A stretch of DNA of 64,000 bases from Streptomyces malaysiensis subsp. samsunensis (GTDB taxonomy: Bacteria; Actinomycetota; Actinomycetes; Streptomycetales; Streptomycetaceae): NCBI RefSeq assembly GCF_024519315.1, contig NZ_JANIIC010000003.1:62001-126000 (forward strand), read 5' to 3'. Numbering within the stretch: position 1 is the stretch's first letter; each line of letters starts with the position of its first letter. Of the stretch, positions 7,661-16,117 are shown in pieces. The position numbers and the translations under genes were made by a program. The notes beneath the pieces were generated by a model. The model was given only the letters and a program-made list of their open reading frames with translations, had not been told where the DNA came from and searched no databases.

Positions 7661-8733
7661 AGATCGCCCTGCTGAGTTACTCCACCAAGCCGCGCGGCGG
7701 GGTGGTCCACACCCTCGCGCTCGCCGAGGCCCTCGCGGCCGCGGACCAGGACGTCACGGTGTGGACGCTGGGCCGGGGCGGCGACGCGGGCTTCTTCCGG
7801 CCCGTGGACCCGGCGGTACGGCTGCGGATCGTGCCGTTCCCGGACGGCCCGCGGAGCGAGACCGTCGGCGAGCGCGTCCTGCGCTCCATCGCCACCCTCC
7901 GCGACGCCTTCGACCCGGCGCCGTACGACATCGTCCACGCCCAGGACTGCATCAGCGCCAACGCCGTCGGGCACTGCGTGCGCACCGTCCACCACATCGA
8001 CCACTTCACCACGCCCGAACTGGCCGCCTGCCACGAGCGGGCCATCGTGGAACCGTACGCGCACATCTGCGTCTCGCGGTCGGTGGCCGGGGAACTGGCG
8101 CGGGGCTGGGGACTGTCCCCGGCTGTGATCCCCAACGGGGTGGCGAACGAGCGTTTCGCCACCACCGACCCGGATGCCCGCGCCGCCTGGCGCTCCCGGC
8201 TCGGCCGCTATGTCCTCACCGTTGGCGGCATCGAACCCCGCAAGGGGTCGCTGGACCTGCTGGAGGCGTACGCCGCGCTGCGCGCCGCCCGTCCCGAGGT
8301 GCGACTGGTGGTCGCGGGCGGCGAGACACTGTTCGACTACCGCGACTACCGGGCCCGTTGGGAGACCCGGGCCGCCGAGCTCGGCGTCGAGCCGGTCGTG
8401 CTGGGGCAGGTGGCGGAGGAGGAACTGCCGTCGCTGGTCGCCGCCGCCGGCGCGTTCGCCTTCCCCTCCGTCAAGGAGGGCTTCGGGCTCGCCGCCATGG
8501 AGGCGCTCGCCGCGGGCGTCCCGCTGGTCGTGCGCGATCTGCCCGTCCTGCGCGAGGTGTACGGCGACACCGCCCGATTCGCGCACACCCCCGACGGTCT
8601 GGCCACCGAACTCGGCGCGGCGCTCACGGCCGACGATCCGGCCCGCAGGGCAAGGGGCCGCGAGCTCGCCGCCCGTCACACCTGGCAGGCGGCCGCCGAG
8701 CGGCACCTGGCCTTCTATCGCACGCTCGGCTGA
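7657..8733 (+). CDS. Nit1C glycosyltransferase (MSMEG_0565 family, GT4 type)
   Basis: This is a 358-residue GT-B glycosyltransferase. The N-terminal acceptor domain begins KIALLSYSTKPRGGVVHTLALAEAL, and the C-terminal donor-binding domain has TVGGIEPRKG and the EX7E-type segment PSVKEGFGLAAMEALAAG. It matches the MSMEG_0565 family that closes many Nit1C clusters. The GTG start at 7657 overlaps the previous stop (GTGA). It suggests that the cluster product is glycosylated, which is inference. This is the last gene of the operon; a 105-base gap follows before the convergent GntR gene. Confidence 0.88.
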   Translation: MKIALLSYSTKPRGGVVHTLALAEALAAADQDVTVWTLGRGGDAGFFRPVDPAVRLRIVPFPDGPRSETVGERVLRSIATLRDAFDPAPYDIVHAQDCISANAVGHCVRTVHHIDHFTTPELAACHERAIVEPYAHICVSRSVAGELARGWGLSPAVIPNGVANERFATTDPDARAAWRSRLGRYVLTVGGIEPRKGSLDLLEAYAALRAARPEVRLVVAGGETLFDYRDYRARWETRAAELGVEPVVLGQVAEEELPSLVAAAGAFAFPSVKEGFGLAAMEALAAGVPLVVRDLPVLREVYGDTARFAHTPDGLATELGAALTADDPARRARGRELAARHTWQAAAERHLAFYRTLG

Positions 8734-8838
8734 GCGGGACGGGGACATCGGCGGCAGTCCGAAACCACGGGTCCGGGCGCGGTGCGCGAGTCCGCTGCCG
8801 TCTCGTGGCCCGGCCAGGGGCCCCTCCGGAGGAGGAGG

Positions 8839-9489
8839 TCACCCGCGCAGGTGTGCCAGCAAGTTCCGCTCAGCGTGCTCGAGGTGTTCCAGACCCACTT
8901 GGCCGGCTCCGGGAACGTCGCCGTCTCGGATGGCCGCGATGATCGTCTGGTGCTCTTCGGCGATCTCCGCGGGGGCGAGGAGGTGCGCGTTCTGCACTTG
9001 GGCCAGGCAGAGCCGTATTTCATTGATGATCACGCTGTGTGCGCGGGAGAGGCGGTCGCTCTCCAGACTGTCGATCAGCGCACGGTGAAACGCGACATCC
9101 GCCTGCACCAGGGCCGCCACGTCCGAGTTCGTCGAGCACTCCCGGAACGCCTCATGGGCCGTCAGGGCTTCGGGCGTCAGCAGCCGCCTGCCGGCCAGCA
9201 GTTCGTAGGCCCGCACTTCTATCACGCCACGGGCGAAGTACAGGTCCCGCACGCGCGCCTCATCGAGCATCGGGACGCGGGCGCTGCGGTGCGCGGTGCG
9301 TTCCAGCAGGCCCTCGCCGACCAGCCGTTCGATGGCGGCCTTCGCGGTCTGCCGCGCGACCTTGTACTCCGTGGCGACCGATGCCTCCGTCACCGCCGTG
9401 CCGGCGGTGATCTCGTCCGCGAGGATCCGTTCCCGCAGCGACGTCACGAGGGCGTCGCCGACGGACTGGGTTACGAGCTGGATCGACAT
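8839..9489 (-). CDS. GntR family transcriptional regulator (FCD/FadR type)
   Basis: This is a 216-residue regulator. The N-terminal winged helix spans residues about 10-75 (VGDALVTSLRERILADEITAGTAVTEASVATEYKVARQTAKAAIERLVGEG in outline) and an all-helical FCD ligand domain follows, with conserved Asp/His positions for metal and acid binding (ADVAFHRALI, EEHQTIIAAI). The start at 9489 is chosen because an AAGGA site precedes it. It is divergent from glycerate kinase with a 117-base gap that must hold both promoters, so it probably controls the glycerate kinase operon, likely in response to a small organic acid. The effector is unknown. Confidence 0.88.
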   Translation of the reverse strand: MSIQLVTQSVGDALVTSLRERILADEITAGTAVTEASVATEYKVARQTAKAAIERLVGEGLLERTAHRSARVPMLDEARVRDLYFARGVIEVRAYELLAGRRLLTPEALTAHEAFRECSTNSDVAALVQADVAFHRALIDSLESDRLSRAHSVIINEIRLCLAQVQNAHLLAPAEIAEEHQTIIAAIRDGDVPGAGQVGLEHLEHAERNLLAHLRG

Positions 9490-9546
9490 GTGGGTCCTTC
9501 GCGTCGTGGGTGAAGTCCGGGGGTGCACAGAGTATCCGCTGGGTGC

Positions 9547-9575
9547 TAGACAATCCGACAAACGGGTGAGATAAC
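9547..9575 (+). promoter_or_regulatory. Sigma70-like promoter for the glycerate kinase operon
   Basis: TAGACA at 9547-9552 and GATAAC at 9570-9575 are separated by 17 bases and resemble the -35 and -10 boxes of the housekeeping sigma factor. They lie 31 bases before the ATG of glycerate kinase. The GntR protein may act here, but no clear palindrome was found. Confidence 0.5.
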
Positions 9576-9606
9576 TTGACGAACAATTTTCGGGAGGAGC
9601 GTCTCT

Positions 9607-10776
9607 ATGCAGGTAGACGCCGTCCGGCGCGTCGTCCTCGCCCCGGATAAGTTCAAAGGAACCGTGTCGGCGCAGCGTCTCGTCGATGTCATGGCGGCAG
9701 CGATCGCGGAGCAGACCCCCGCCGCGGCCGTGTCGCGGCTGCCCGTCGCCGACGGCGGCGACGGCAGCGTGGCCGCCGCGGTGTCCGCGGGCTGGAGCAC
9801 CGTCACCGTGCCGGCGTCCGACGCCTGGGGCGCGCCCGTGGAGGCGCCCGTCGCCAGGCTCGGCGGCCGGGCAATCGTCGAGGTGGCGTCCGTCTGCGGC
9901 CTCGGCGCACGGCGCCCCAGCCCCTCCGAGGCGGCCACGGCCACGACGTACGGCGTCGGCCGGATCGTCGCCGCCCTCCTGGACGACGGGGTCGAGGAGA
10001 TCACCCTCGCGCTCGGTGGCAGTGCCGCCACCGACGGTGGCACCGGTCTGCTGTGCGCGCTCGGCGCCGAGCTGTGTGACGCACAGGACAACCGGCTGGC
10101 CCCGGGCGGTGCCGCGCTGATCGAGCTCGCGACCGTCCGTACCGCGGGTCTCCATCCCGGCCTGCGGAACGCCCGGCTGGTGCTGGCGTGTGATGTCGAC
10201 ACGCCCATGGTGGGGTCCGACGGCTCGGCCGAGATGTTCGCGCGCCAGAAGGGCGCGGATGACGACATGATCCGCCGGCTCTCCGCCGGACTGGCGCATG
10301 CGGCGGGCATTCTGGAGAACGCCTTCACCAGCCGGGGGGCGGCCCGGCGGCCGGGCTCCGGGGCCGCGGGCGGCCTCGCATGGGCCGGTCTCCTGCTCGG
10401 CGGACAGCTGCGTTCCGGCTCGGATGTGTTCCTCGATCTGCTGGGGGCGGCGGAGGAGATCCGCGGAGCGGACCTCGTCATCACCGGCGAGGGCCGCCTC
10501 GATGTGCAGAGTCTGCGGGGCAAGGCTCCCGTGAGCATCGCCCGGCTCGCCCGGACGTTCGGGGTGAAGACCGTCGCGATCGTGGGAAGCGACCGCCTGC
10601 CCGCCACGGCGGAGGACCGGGCGCTGTTCGTGGACACCGTCGCGCTCGACCGCATCGATCCCGCCTGCGCCAACGACCCCGAGCTGACCTGCCGCCTCGT
10701 GGGGCAGGCCACTCGCGCCCTCGTCCAAACCCACCTGGGTGCAAGGACCGCCCACCGGAACGGAGCCCGCACGTGA
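9607..10776 (+). CDS. Glycerate kinase (GlxK/GarK type)
   Basis: This is a 389-residue kinase that phosphorylates glycerate, feeding it to glycolysis. It starts RRVVLAPDKFKGTVSAQRLVDVM, the typical family N-terminus, and has PVADGGDGS, ALGGSAATDGG and the late motif DLVITGEGRLDVQSLRGKAP, all conserved in the family, whose usual length is 370-390 residues. GGGAGGAG precedes the ATG. The stop overlaps the next start by four bases (GTGA at 10773). With a C69-type hydrolase and an NCS1 permease in the same operon, it suggests use of a compound that yields glyoxylate or glycerate; that is inference. Confidence 0.93.
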   Translation: MQVDAVRRVVLAPDKFKGTVSAQRLVDVMAAAIAEQTPAAAVSRLPVADGGDGSVAAAVSAGWSTVTVPASDAWGAPVEAPVARLGGRAIVEVASVCGLGARRPSPSEAATATTYGVGRIVAALLDDGVEEITLALGGSAATDGGTGLLCALGAELCDAQDNRLAPGGAALIELATVRTAGLHPGLRNARLVLACDVDTPMVGSDGSAEMFARQKGADDDMIRRLSAGLAHAAGILENAFTSRGAARRPGSGAAGGLAWAGLLLGGQLRSGSDVFLDLLGAAEEIRGADLVITGEGRLDVQSLRGKAPVSIARLARTFGVKTVAIVGSDRLPATAEDRALFVDTVALDRIDPACANDPELTCRLVGQATRALVQTHLGARTAHRNGART

Positions 10777-12176
10777 CGACTCGCCCCTGGAGCTGCGACA
10801 CCATCGTCGCGCTCCCCGACTCCACCCGCGGCCGAGCGGTTCTCTTCGGCAAGAACAGCGACCGCCCCGCCGGTGAGGCCCAGCCGCTGCGCCGGCGCCC
10901 GGCCCGGCCCGCGGGCGGTCCCCTGCGCCTCGCCTACCTCACCATCGAGGACGCGCCCGCCTACGCACACATCGGTTCCAGCCCGTTCTGGTGCTGGGGA
11001 TACGAGATGGGCGTGAACGAGCACCGCGTCGCCATCGGCAACGAGGCCGTCTTCAGCCGTGTCTGGGCGGACGCCGTGGCGAGGGAGAAGACAGGCGACT
11101 CGCAGCAGCCGGGCATCCTCGGCATGGAACTCGTCCGCCTCGGGCTGGAACGCGGCAGCACCGCGCGTGAGGCGCTGGACGTGATCACGGATCTGCTGGA
11201 GCGCCACGGCCAGTGGGGTTCGGCCATGGTCGGCACGCCCCACGCCGAAGGCTCCTACGACAACGCCTTCGTCATCGCCGATCCGCGGGAAGCCTGGGTG
11301 CTGGAGACGATCGGACGCGACTGGGCGGCCCGCCGCATCACCAGCGGTGTCGCGTCGCTCAGTAACGAGCTGTCCATCCGTGCGGACGCCGATCTCACCA
11401 GTTCCGGCCTGTGTGACGCGGCGACACGGACGGGCTGGCCCTCCGGGCGGCCGCTGGACGTGGCGGACGCCTTCACCGACCCGGGCACGCCGCTCCAGGT
11501 GTCACACATCCGACGCCGCCGCTCCCATCAGCTCCTCACCGACGAGGCGGCCGCGGGCATCGGCCTGCACACCATGAAGCGCGTCCTGCGCGACCATCTG
11601 GAGGACACCTTCCTCGGCGGCCCGTCCTTCGACGCCGCGCGCCCGGACTTCCACACGCTCTGCATGCATGAGCACCCGTCCGGCTTCACCTGGGGCAACA
11701 CCGCGGCCTCACTGATCGTCGAACTGCACGACGACCCCGGTCCGCTCATCCTCTGGTGGTGCCCCGTCACCCCCTGCACGGGTGTCTACCTTCCCGTCCC
11801 GCTGGACATCGAGAGCCTGCCCGACGGGCTCACCCGGCCCGCCCCCGAGTCCTCCTGGGATCCCCGCGACCACCGCCGGCCCGCGCACGACCCGCTCGCG
11901 GTCTGGTGGCAGTGGCAACACCTGCTCGACGCCGCGAAGGATCCCCGGGCACGGAACTTCACCGCCCGTGCCGCACGTCTGCGCACCTCCTTCGACGACC
12001 TCGAAGCACGGTGGGAACGGACGCTCCCCTCCCCCGCCGACGGCCCGGGCGCCCGGACCGCGTTCGTCCGTACGTGTCTGGATGAAGCCCGCGCCACAGC
12101 CACCGGGCTCGCCCATGAGTTCGGCGCCGATCCCGCCATCGCCCTCGACAGCCGCTGGGCCGCACCGACCGTCTGA
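10773..12176 (+). CDS. C69/secernin-like N-terminal-nucleophile hydrolase
   Basis: This is a 467-residue protein of the peptidase C69/secernin group. Cys8 in MTTRPWSCDTIVAL is at the position of the N-terminal nucleophile, which would become the first residue after removal of a seven-residue propeptide; FGKNSDRP and GNEAVFSRVWAD are further family hallmarks. There is no signal peptide, so it should be cytoplasmic. The GTG start overlaps the kinase stop. In this operon it may hydrolyse an amide or dipeptide imported by the adjacent permease. Secernins can carry a glyoxylyl N-terminal group instead of acting as peptidases (from memory), so peptidase activity is not certain. Confidence 0.82.
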   Translation: MTTRPWSCDTIVALPDSTRGRAVLFGKNSDRPAGEAQPLRRRPARPAGGPLRLAYLTIEDAPAYAHIGSSPFWCWGYEMGVNEHRVAIGNEAVFSRVWADAVAREKTGDSQQPGILGMELVRLGLERGSTAREALDVITDLLERHGQWGSAMVGTPHAEGSYDNAFVIADPREAWVLETIGRDWAARRITSGVASLSNELSIRADADLTSSGLCDAATRTGWPSGRPLDVADAFTDPGTPLQVSHIRRRRSHQLLTDEAAAGIGLHTMKRVLRDHLEDTFLGGPSFDAARPDFHTLCMHEHPSGFTWGNTAASLIVELHDDPGPLILWWCPVTPCTGVYLPVPLDIESLPDGLTRPAPESSWDPRDHRRPAHDPLAVWWQWQHLLDAAKDPRARNFTARAARLRTSFDDLEARWERTLPSPADGPGARTAFVRTCLDEARATATGLAHEFGADPAIALDSRWAAPTV

Positions 12177-12221
12177 CCAGGTTCCGTGGAAACACCGCCC
12201 GCACCACTTGGAGAACCACCC

Positions 12222-13649
12222 ATGTCCATCAGAGAGTCCTTCCGCGGCCCCGAAGCCTCCATCGACGATCAGATCGAGAGCTTCGCCGTCGAGCGCGTGC
12301 CCGACAACAAGCGCTGGCCGATCCCCGCCATCAGCCTCGTGCTGCTGGGCAACGCCACCGCCATGTTCTTCTTCTCCTTCGGCGCCCAGCAGACCTTCCT
12401 CGTGGGCTGGCCGACGATGCTGCTGCCCATCGGCTACTTCTTCATCGGCGCCATCCTCATCGGCTCCCTGACCATGCGGATGGCCAGCCGCGAGGGCCTC
12501 TCCCAGAGCCTGATATCCCGCGGGCTCGGCTTCGGAAGCCGCGGAGCCGCGCTGACCTCGTTCATCTACGCGGTCAACTTCGTCTACTACTTCCTCTTCG
12601 AGGGAACGATCGTCTCCCACGCGATCGCCTACTACTTCCACATCCCCATCGACTCCCTCGCCGGTATCGGGATCTTCGCCCTCATCGGTCTGGTCACGAT
12701 CGGCTTCGTCTGGCGCGGCATGTACGCCATGTCGACGCTCCAGAAGTGGGGCTTCCCGATCTTCGTGGGGCTGCTTGCCTGGGCGCTGATCTCCCTCGGC
12801 TCCCACCACGATGTCGCCGGCCTCAGCCAGTGGAACTCCACCGCGACCGGCGGCGGAGCCGCCCTGTGGACCGCGATGAGCTTCGCCAACGGGCAGATGA
12901 TCTTCCAGGGTCTGATGGCCACCGACTACGGGCGCTTCGCCAGCACCAAGATCCGCTACCGCGGCACGGCGACCATCATGCTGCTCGAGCTCATCCCCAT
13001 GTTCGTCATCATCTTCCTCGGCGCCATGCTGGGCGCGTCCCTCGTCGGCTCCTTCGGCGAGGAGAAGGCACAGGACCCCGGATTCGTCTTCGTCCACCTC
13101 ATGGGGCTGCTCGGCGTCGTCTTCGTCGTCATCACCCAGATCCGCATCAACGTCATGAACCTGTACGGCGGTTCCATCACCTTGTCCAGCGGCTTCGACG
13201 TCGTCGCGGGGTTCCGTCCCGGACGCCCCTGGTGGATGTTCGGAGTGTGGCTGTTCGGCGTCATCTTCTACGCCACGAACGTCATCAACCACCTCGGCAC
13301 ATTCCTGGCCGTCACCGGTGTCCTCACCAACACCTGGGTGCTCATCATCCTCGCCGACTACTTCATCTGCCGACGCTGGCTCAAGCTGGGCCGAGCCGAG
13401 GACATCGAATTCCACGAGCACGAAGTGCGGGAGTGGAACCCCTGCGGCCTGCTCTCCCTCGGCCTCGCGGTGTTCGTCGGCGCCCTCGGCATCCTCGAGG
13501 TCTACCCGGTGGCGTACGCGTCCTTCATCTCGATGTTCCTCGGGCCCATCATCCACGTCATCCTCACCAAGGTGACGAATGGACGCTTCTACACACCGGC
13601 CCACGCCACCACCGACCGCGTTCCGTCCACAGCGACTTCGGGGAACTGA
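12222..13649 (+). CDS. NCS1 family permease (purine/cytosine/allantoin type)
   Basis: This is a 475-residue membrane protein with about 12 hydrophobic segments. The N-terminal region (SIDDQIESFAVERVPDNKR, then a helix with GNATAMFFFSFGAQ) is typical of NCS1 symporters for nucleobases, hydantoins and allantoin. The ATG at 12222 is preferred because GGAG stands eight bases upstream; an upstream in-frame ATG at 12186 lacks a site. It is the last gene of the operon, 45 bases after the hydrolase, and is followed by a strong terminator. It probably imports the nitrogen-containing substrate of the cluster; the exact substrate is not readable from sequence. Confidence 0.9.
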   Translation: MSIRESFRGPEASIDDQIESFAVERVPDNKRWPIPAISLVLLGNATAMFFFSFGAQQTFLVGWPTMLLPIGYFFIGAILIGSLTMRMASREGLSQSLISRGLGFGSRGAALTSFIYAVNFVYYFLFEGTIVSHAIAYYFHIPIDSLAGIGIFALIGLVTIGFVWRGMYAMSTLQKWGFPIFVGLLAWALISLGSHHDVAGLSQWNSTATGGGAALWTAMSFANGQMIFQGLMATDYGRFASTKIRYRGTATIMLLELIPMFVIIFLGAMLGASLVGSFGEEKAQDPGFVFVHLMGLLGVVFVVITQIRINVMNLYGGSITLSSGFDVVAGFRPGRPWWMFGVWLFGVIFYATNVINHLGTFLAVTGVLTNTWVLIILADYFICRRWLKLGRAEDIEFHEHEVREWNPCGLLSLGLAVFVGALGILEVYPVAYASFISMFLGPIIHVILTKVTNGRFYTPAHATTDRVPSTATSGN

Positions 13650-13688
13650 CACCCGGAGCTCGACCTGTAGGAGATGGGTGCGCCAACC

Positions 13689-13719
13689 GCGAGCCCCGGA
13701 CCACCGGTCCGGGGCTCGC
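13689..13719 (+). terminator. Strong hairpin terminator after the NCS1 operon
   Basis: Two perfect 14-base arms, GCGAGCCCCGGACC and its complement, are separated by ACC. The hairpin stands 40 bases after the permease stop, as expected for a U-tract-poor actinobacterial terminator. Confidence 0.85.
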
Positions 13720-13900
13720 TCGCGTATGCGGCGGTTGAGGAACATCCGCGCCGGATCGTAGGCATCGATATGAGGGTTTGGGACGCCATGCGTCCACATG
13801 TGCAGAGAATGCACCAAACAGGCAAAAGTCGCGGAGGAAGCCCACGAGATCCGATATTCATGGCGACGTCATGCTCGGTTCAACAGCTTTGGGGGCTTCG

Positions 13901-14011
13901 ATGCAAAGACGCAAGCGTATGGCGGCCTTGATGAGCGCTGTCGGCACGGTGGCAGGGCTCACCCTCGCCGCGGCTCCACCAGCAGCGGCAGCGTCCCCCG
14001 TTTCGTCCTGA
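13901..14011 (+). pseudogene. Orphan signal peptide, remnant of a secreted protein gene
   Basis: A 36-codon frame encodes a textbook Sec signal peptide: basic start MQRRKRM, a hydrophobic core, and an Ala-rich cleavage region (AAAPPAAAA). It stops five codons later, after SPVSS. A G-rich site (GGGGG) precedes the ATG. No mature domain follows in any frame, so it is best read as the 5' remnant of a secreted protease-like gene. A tiny secreted peptide is the other option. Confidence 0.35.
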
Positions 14012-14070
14012 CTTCCCTGTGAACCACAGCGCGTCCGACCGGTAATGCTCGGGCGGGGAGAATAAGCGGC

Positions 14071-14691
14071 ATGACACACGCCCGAGCTCCCTTCGGCAGG
14101 TGGGATCCCTCCTCCGTGACCGAAGTCGCCGCGAGGTTCTCCGGTGTGGAAGCACCTTGGTGGGTGGCCGGCGGGCTGGCGATCGAACTCGCGGTGGGCC
14201 GTCGGATCCGAAGCCATGGTGACGTTGACGTCCTCCTGCTGCGCCGCGACCAGCTCATGGTCCAGCAGGTTCTGGCAGGCTGGCAGTGGTGGTGTGCTGA
14301 TCCGCCGGGGAGCTTGCGTCCGTGGGCGCCGGAAGAGGTCCTGCCTGCCGGAGTTCACGACATCTGGTGCCGACCGGGCCCCGATGACCCCTGGCGCATC
14401 CAGGTCATGCTCGATGAGTCCCGCGGTCAGGCGTGGGTGTCACGGCGCGATTCCCGAGTGCGCAGGCCGCTCAGCACGCTCGGGATGATTTCCGCTGACG
14501 GTATTCCCTTTCTCGTCCCGGAAATACAGCTCTACTACAAGGCCGAGTCACCCCGCGCCAAGGATGAGGAGGACTTCGACGCGGTGCTGCCGTCGCTCAC
14601 GGATCGGCAGCGGCGGTGGCTCATGGACGCGGTCACCAAGACGTATGGATCGCACCCCTGGACCATGCGATTGCGAGCATCCGCCGACTAG
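14071..14691 (+). CDS. Nucleotidyltransferase-fold protein (aminoglycoside/lincosamide nucleotidyltransferase-like)
   Basis: This is a 206-residue protein with the minimal nucleotidyltransferase pattern: WWVAGGLAIEL followed by RSHGDVDVLLLRRDQ, where the Asp pair of HGDVDV would bind metal. The fold is shared by small antibiotic-modifying nucleotidyltransferases and many uncharacterised actinobacterial proteins, so resistance is possible but not shown. A late conserved segment, YYKAESPRAKDEEDF, fits the same group (the Lys and Asp before the C-terminal helices). It is a single gene, followed by a convergent VOC gene 18 bases away. Confidence 0.7.
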   Translation: MTHARAPFGRWDPSSVTEVAARFSGVEAPWWVAGGLAIELAVGRRIRSHGDVDVLLLRRDQLMVQQVLAGWQWWCADPPGSLRPWAPEEVLPAGVHDIWCRPGPDDPWRIQVMLDESRGQAWVSRRDSRVRRPLSTLGMISADGIPFLVPEIQLYYKAESPRAKDEEDFDAVLPSLTDRQRRWLMDAVTKTYGSHPWTMRLRASAD

Positions 14692-14709
14692 CGGACTGAG
14701 CGGCAGCGA

Positions 14710-15078
14710 TCAGCTTCTGACCAGGCAGAAGGGATGCCCGGCCGGATCCGTGAGGACCCGCCATCCGTCCCCGCCCGGCTGGTGCTCCGGCTTGCCCGCG
14801 CCCAGCTCCAGCAGGCGGGTCTCGGCCGCGTCCAGGTCTTCGACCGCGAAGTCGAGGTGGAACTGCTGGGGCACGGTCCGCTCGGGCCACCGCGGAGGCC
14901 GGTAGTCGTCGACCCGTTGAAAGCCGATGACGATTCCACCGTCACGGCTGAGACCGGCGAAGTCGGCATCTGATTCCGGGTGCGGCTCCAGGCCGGTGGC
15001 CTGCTGGTAGAACGCCGCCAGAACGAGGGGGTCAGGGCAGTCCAGCGTGATCGCGGTCAACTTCATGTGCGGGTGCAT
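14710..15078 (-). CDS. VOC/glyoxalase family protein
   Basis: This is a 122-residue single VOC module (MKLTAITLDCPDPLVLAAFY at the start, FHLDFAVEDLDAAETRLLELGA in the middle, DPAGHPFCLVRS at the end), the common small glyoxalase/bleomycin-resistance-like protein. The ATG at 15078 is chosen because GGAGG lies four bases upstream; a second ATG at 15066 lacks one. Its 5' end overlaps the 3' end of the ion channel gene by 47 bases on the same strand, so the two are probably co-transcribed. The substrate is unknown. Confidence 0.8.
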   Translation of the reverse strand: MHPHMKLTAITLDCPDPLVLAAFYQQATGLEPHPESDADFAGLSRDGGIVIGFQRVDDYRPPRWPERTVPQQFHLDFAVEDLDAAETRLLELGAGKPEHQPGGDGWRVLTDPAGHPFCLVRS

Positions 15079-15958
15079 AGCGCCTCCGGGCCGAACGGTG
15101 GACTGTCTGCGCATCGAGAGCGGTCTCGAGCTCTTGGAGGGCCCGGCGGGCAGTCTCGATGCGGTCGCGCAGTATCTCCTCGCCGGGGCCCGTGGGCTCC
15201 AGGGACGAAGGACGATGATCCGTGGCGGTCTCCATCTGGCGTGCTTCCTCAAGGGAGTTGATGACGACTCCGATGAGCAGATTGACCAGCACGAACGAGC
15301 CGAAGAGCACGAACGAACCGAAGTAGACGATGGTCCAGCGGGAGATCTCCAGCCCCGCGCGCACCGCGTCGCCGAGTCCGTCCAGGGTGATGAGGAGGAA
15401 GAGGGTGAGAACGGCCCGGCCGATCGAGCCGTAGTGCTCGGGGTCGTCGTCGGCGAAGAACACCCAGCCGACCATGGCGTAGACGTAGAGCAGCAGCGTG
15501 CCCACCAGGACGAAGCTCAGCATCCCCGGAAGGCTCTTGCCGATCGCCGAGATCACGATCCGCACCTGTGGCAGGAACCGCGCGGCACGCAGCACCCGGG
15601 CCAGCCTCAGCAGCCGCAGCACGGTCGCGTTCTCGCGCGCGATGGGGAGGAACGCGAGTGCCACTACGGCGATGTCGAAAAGGTTCCAGGGGTCGCGGAG
15701 GAAGTCCCGGGGCCGGTCGGCGTGAGCCGCGGCCCGTAACAGGATTTCGGCGGTGAAGACCGCCAGGAAAGCGTGTTCCAGCATCTTCAGCTCGGTGTGC
15801 CAGCGGTCCACCGCACCGCTGTACGTCTCGACTCCGAGAACGGCGGCGTTGGCCATGATGACGCCGAAGACCGCCATGCCGAACCAGTCCGAGTCGACGA
15901 CACGGCGGGAGCCCTCCACGAGGGCGTGCACCTTGGGTGCGACGGTCCGGTCCGCCAT
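15032..15958 (-). CDS. Voltage-gated cation channel (ion transporter, six-transmembrane type)
   Basis: This is a 308-residue one-domain channel. Six membrane segments are visible; S4 carries regularly spaced Arg (VLRLLRLARVLRAARFLPQV), and a pore helix with filter-like sequence TLDGLGD precedes S6 (FVLFGSFVLVNLLIGVVINS). Bacterial sodium channels usually show TLESW at the filter, so Asp for Glu and loss of the Trp are unusual. The start at 15958 has GAGGA upstream. The C-terminal cytoplasmic tail (about residues 240-300) looks helical and may be a tetramerisation coiled coil. Ion selectivity cannot be assigned. Confidence 0.85.
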   Translation of the reverse strand: MADRTVAPKVHALVEGSRRVVDSDWFGMAVFGVIMANAAVLGVETYSGAVDRWHTELKMLEHAFLAVFTAEILLRAAAHADRPRDFLRDPWNLFDIAVVALAFLPIARENATVLRLLRLARVLRAARFLPQVRIVISAIGKSLPGMLSFVLVGTLLLYVYAMVGWVFFADDDPEHYGSIGRAVLTLFLLITLDGLGDAVRAGLEISRWTIVYFGSFVLFGSFVLVNLLIGVVINSLEEARQMETATDHRPSSLEPTGPGEEILRDRIETARRALQELETALDAQTVHRSARRRYAPAHEVDRDHAGLP

Positions 15959-16117
15959 CTCACTGTCCTCAACTCTGTGCTGCCACTGCTCGATGTTGAT
16001 CTTAATCCGCCGAGGTGGGCGACGGCCCCGTTCACTGCCGCGAGGCACCGTTGCCGCCATGCGCAGCACAGCATCGAGCAGAAACCCGGCTCGAACCCGC
16101 TTGCACGAGTGCCACGC

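Noticed and set aside
2..8733. HMG-CoA-lyase-type gene as first gene of the Nit1C operon
   Set aside because: A 218-base gap with its own palindrome separates them and the overlap pattern of the operon starts only at 712.
14071..14691. Nucleotidyltransferase as half of a toxin-antitoxin pair
   Set aside because: There is no partner gene on the same strand and the length fits stand-alone nucleotidyltransferases.
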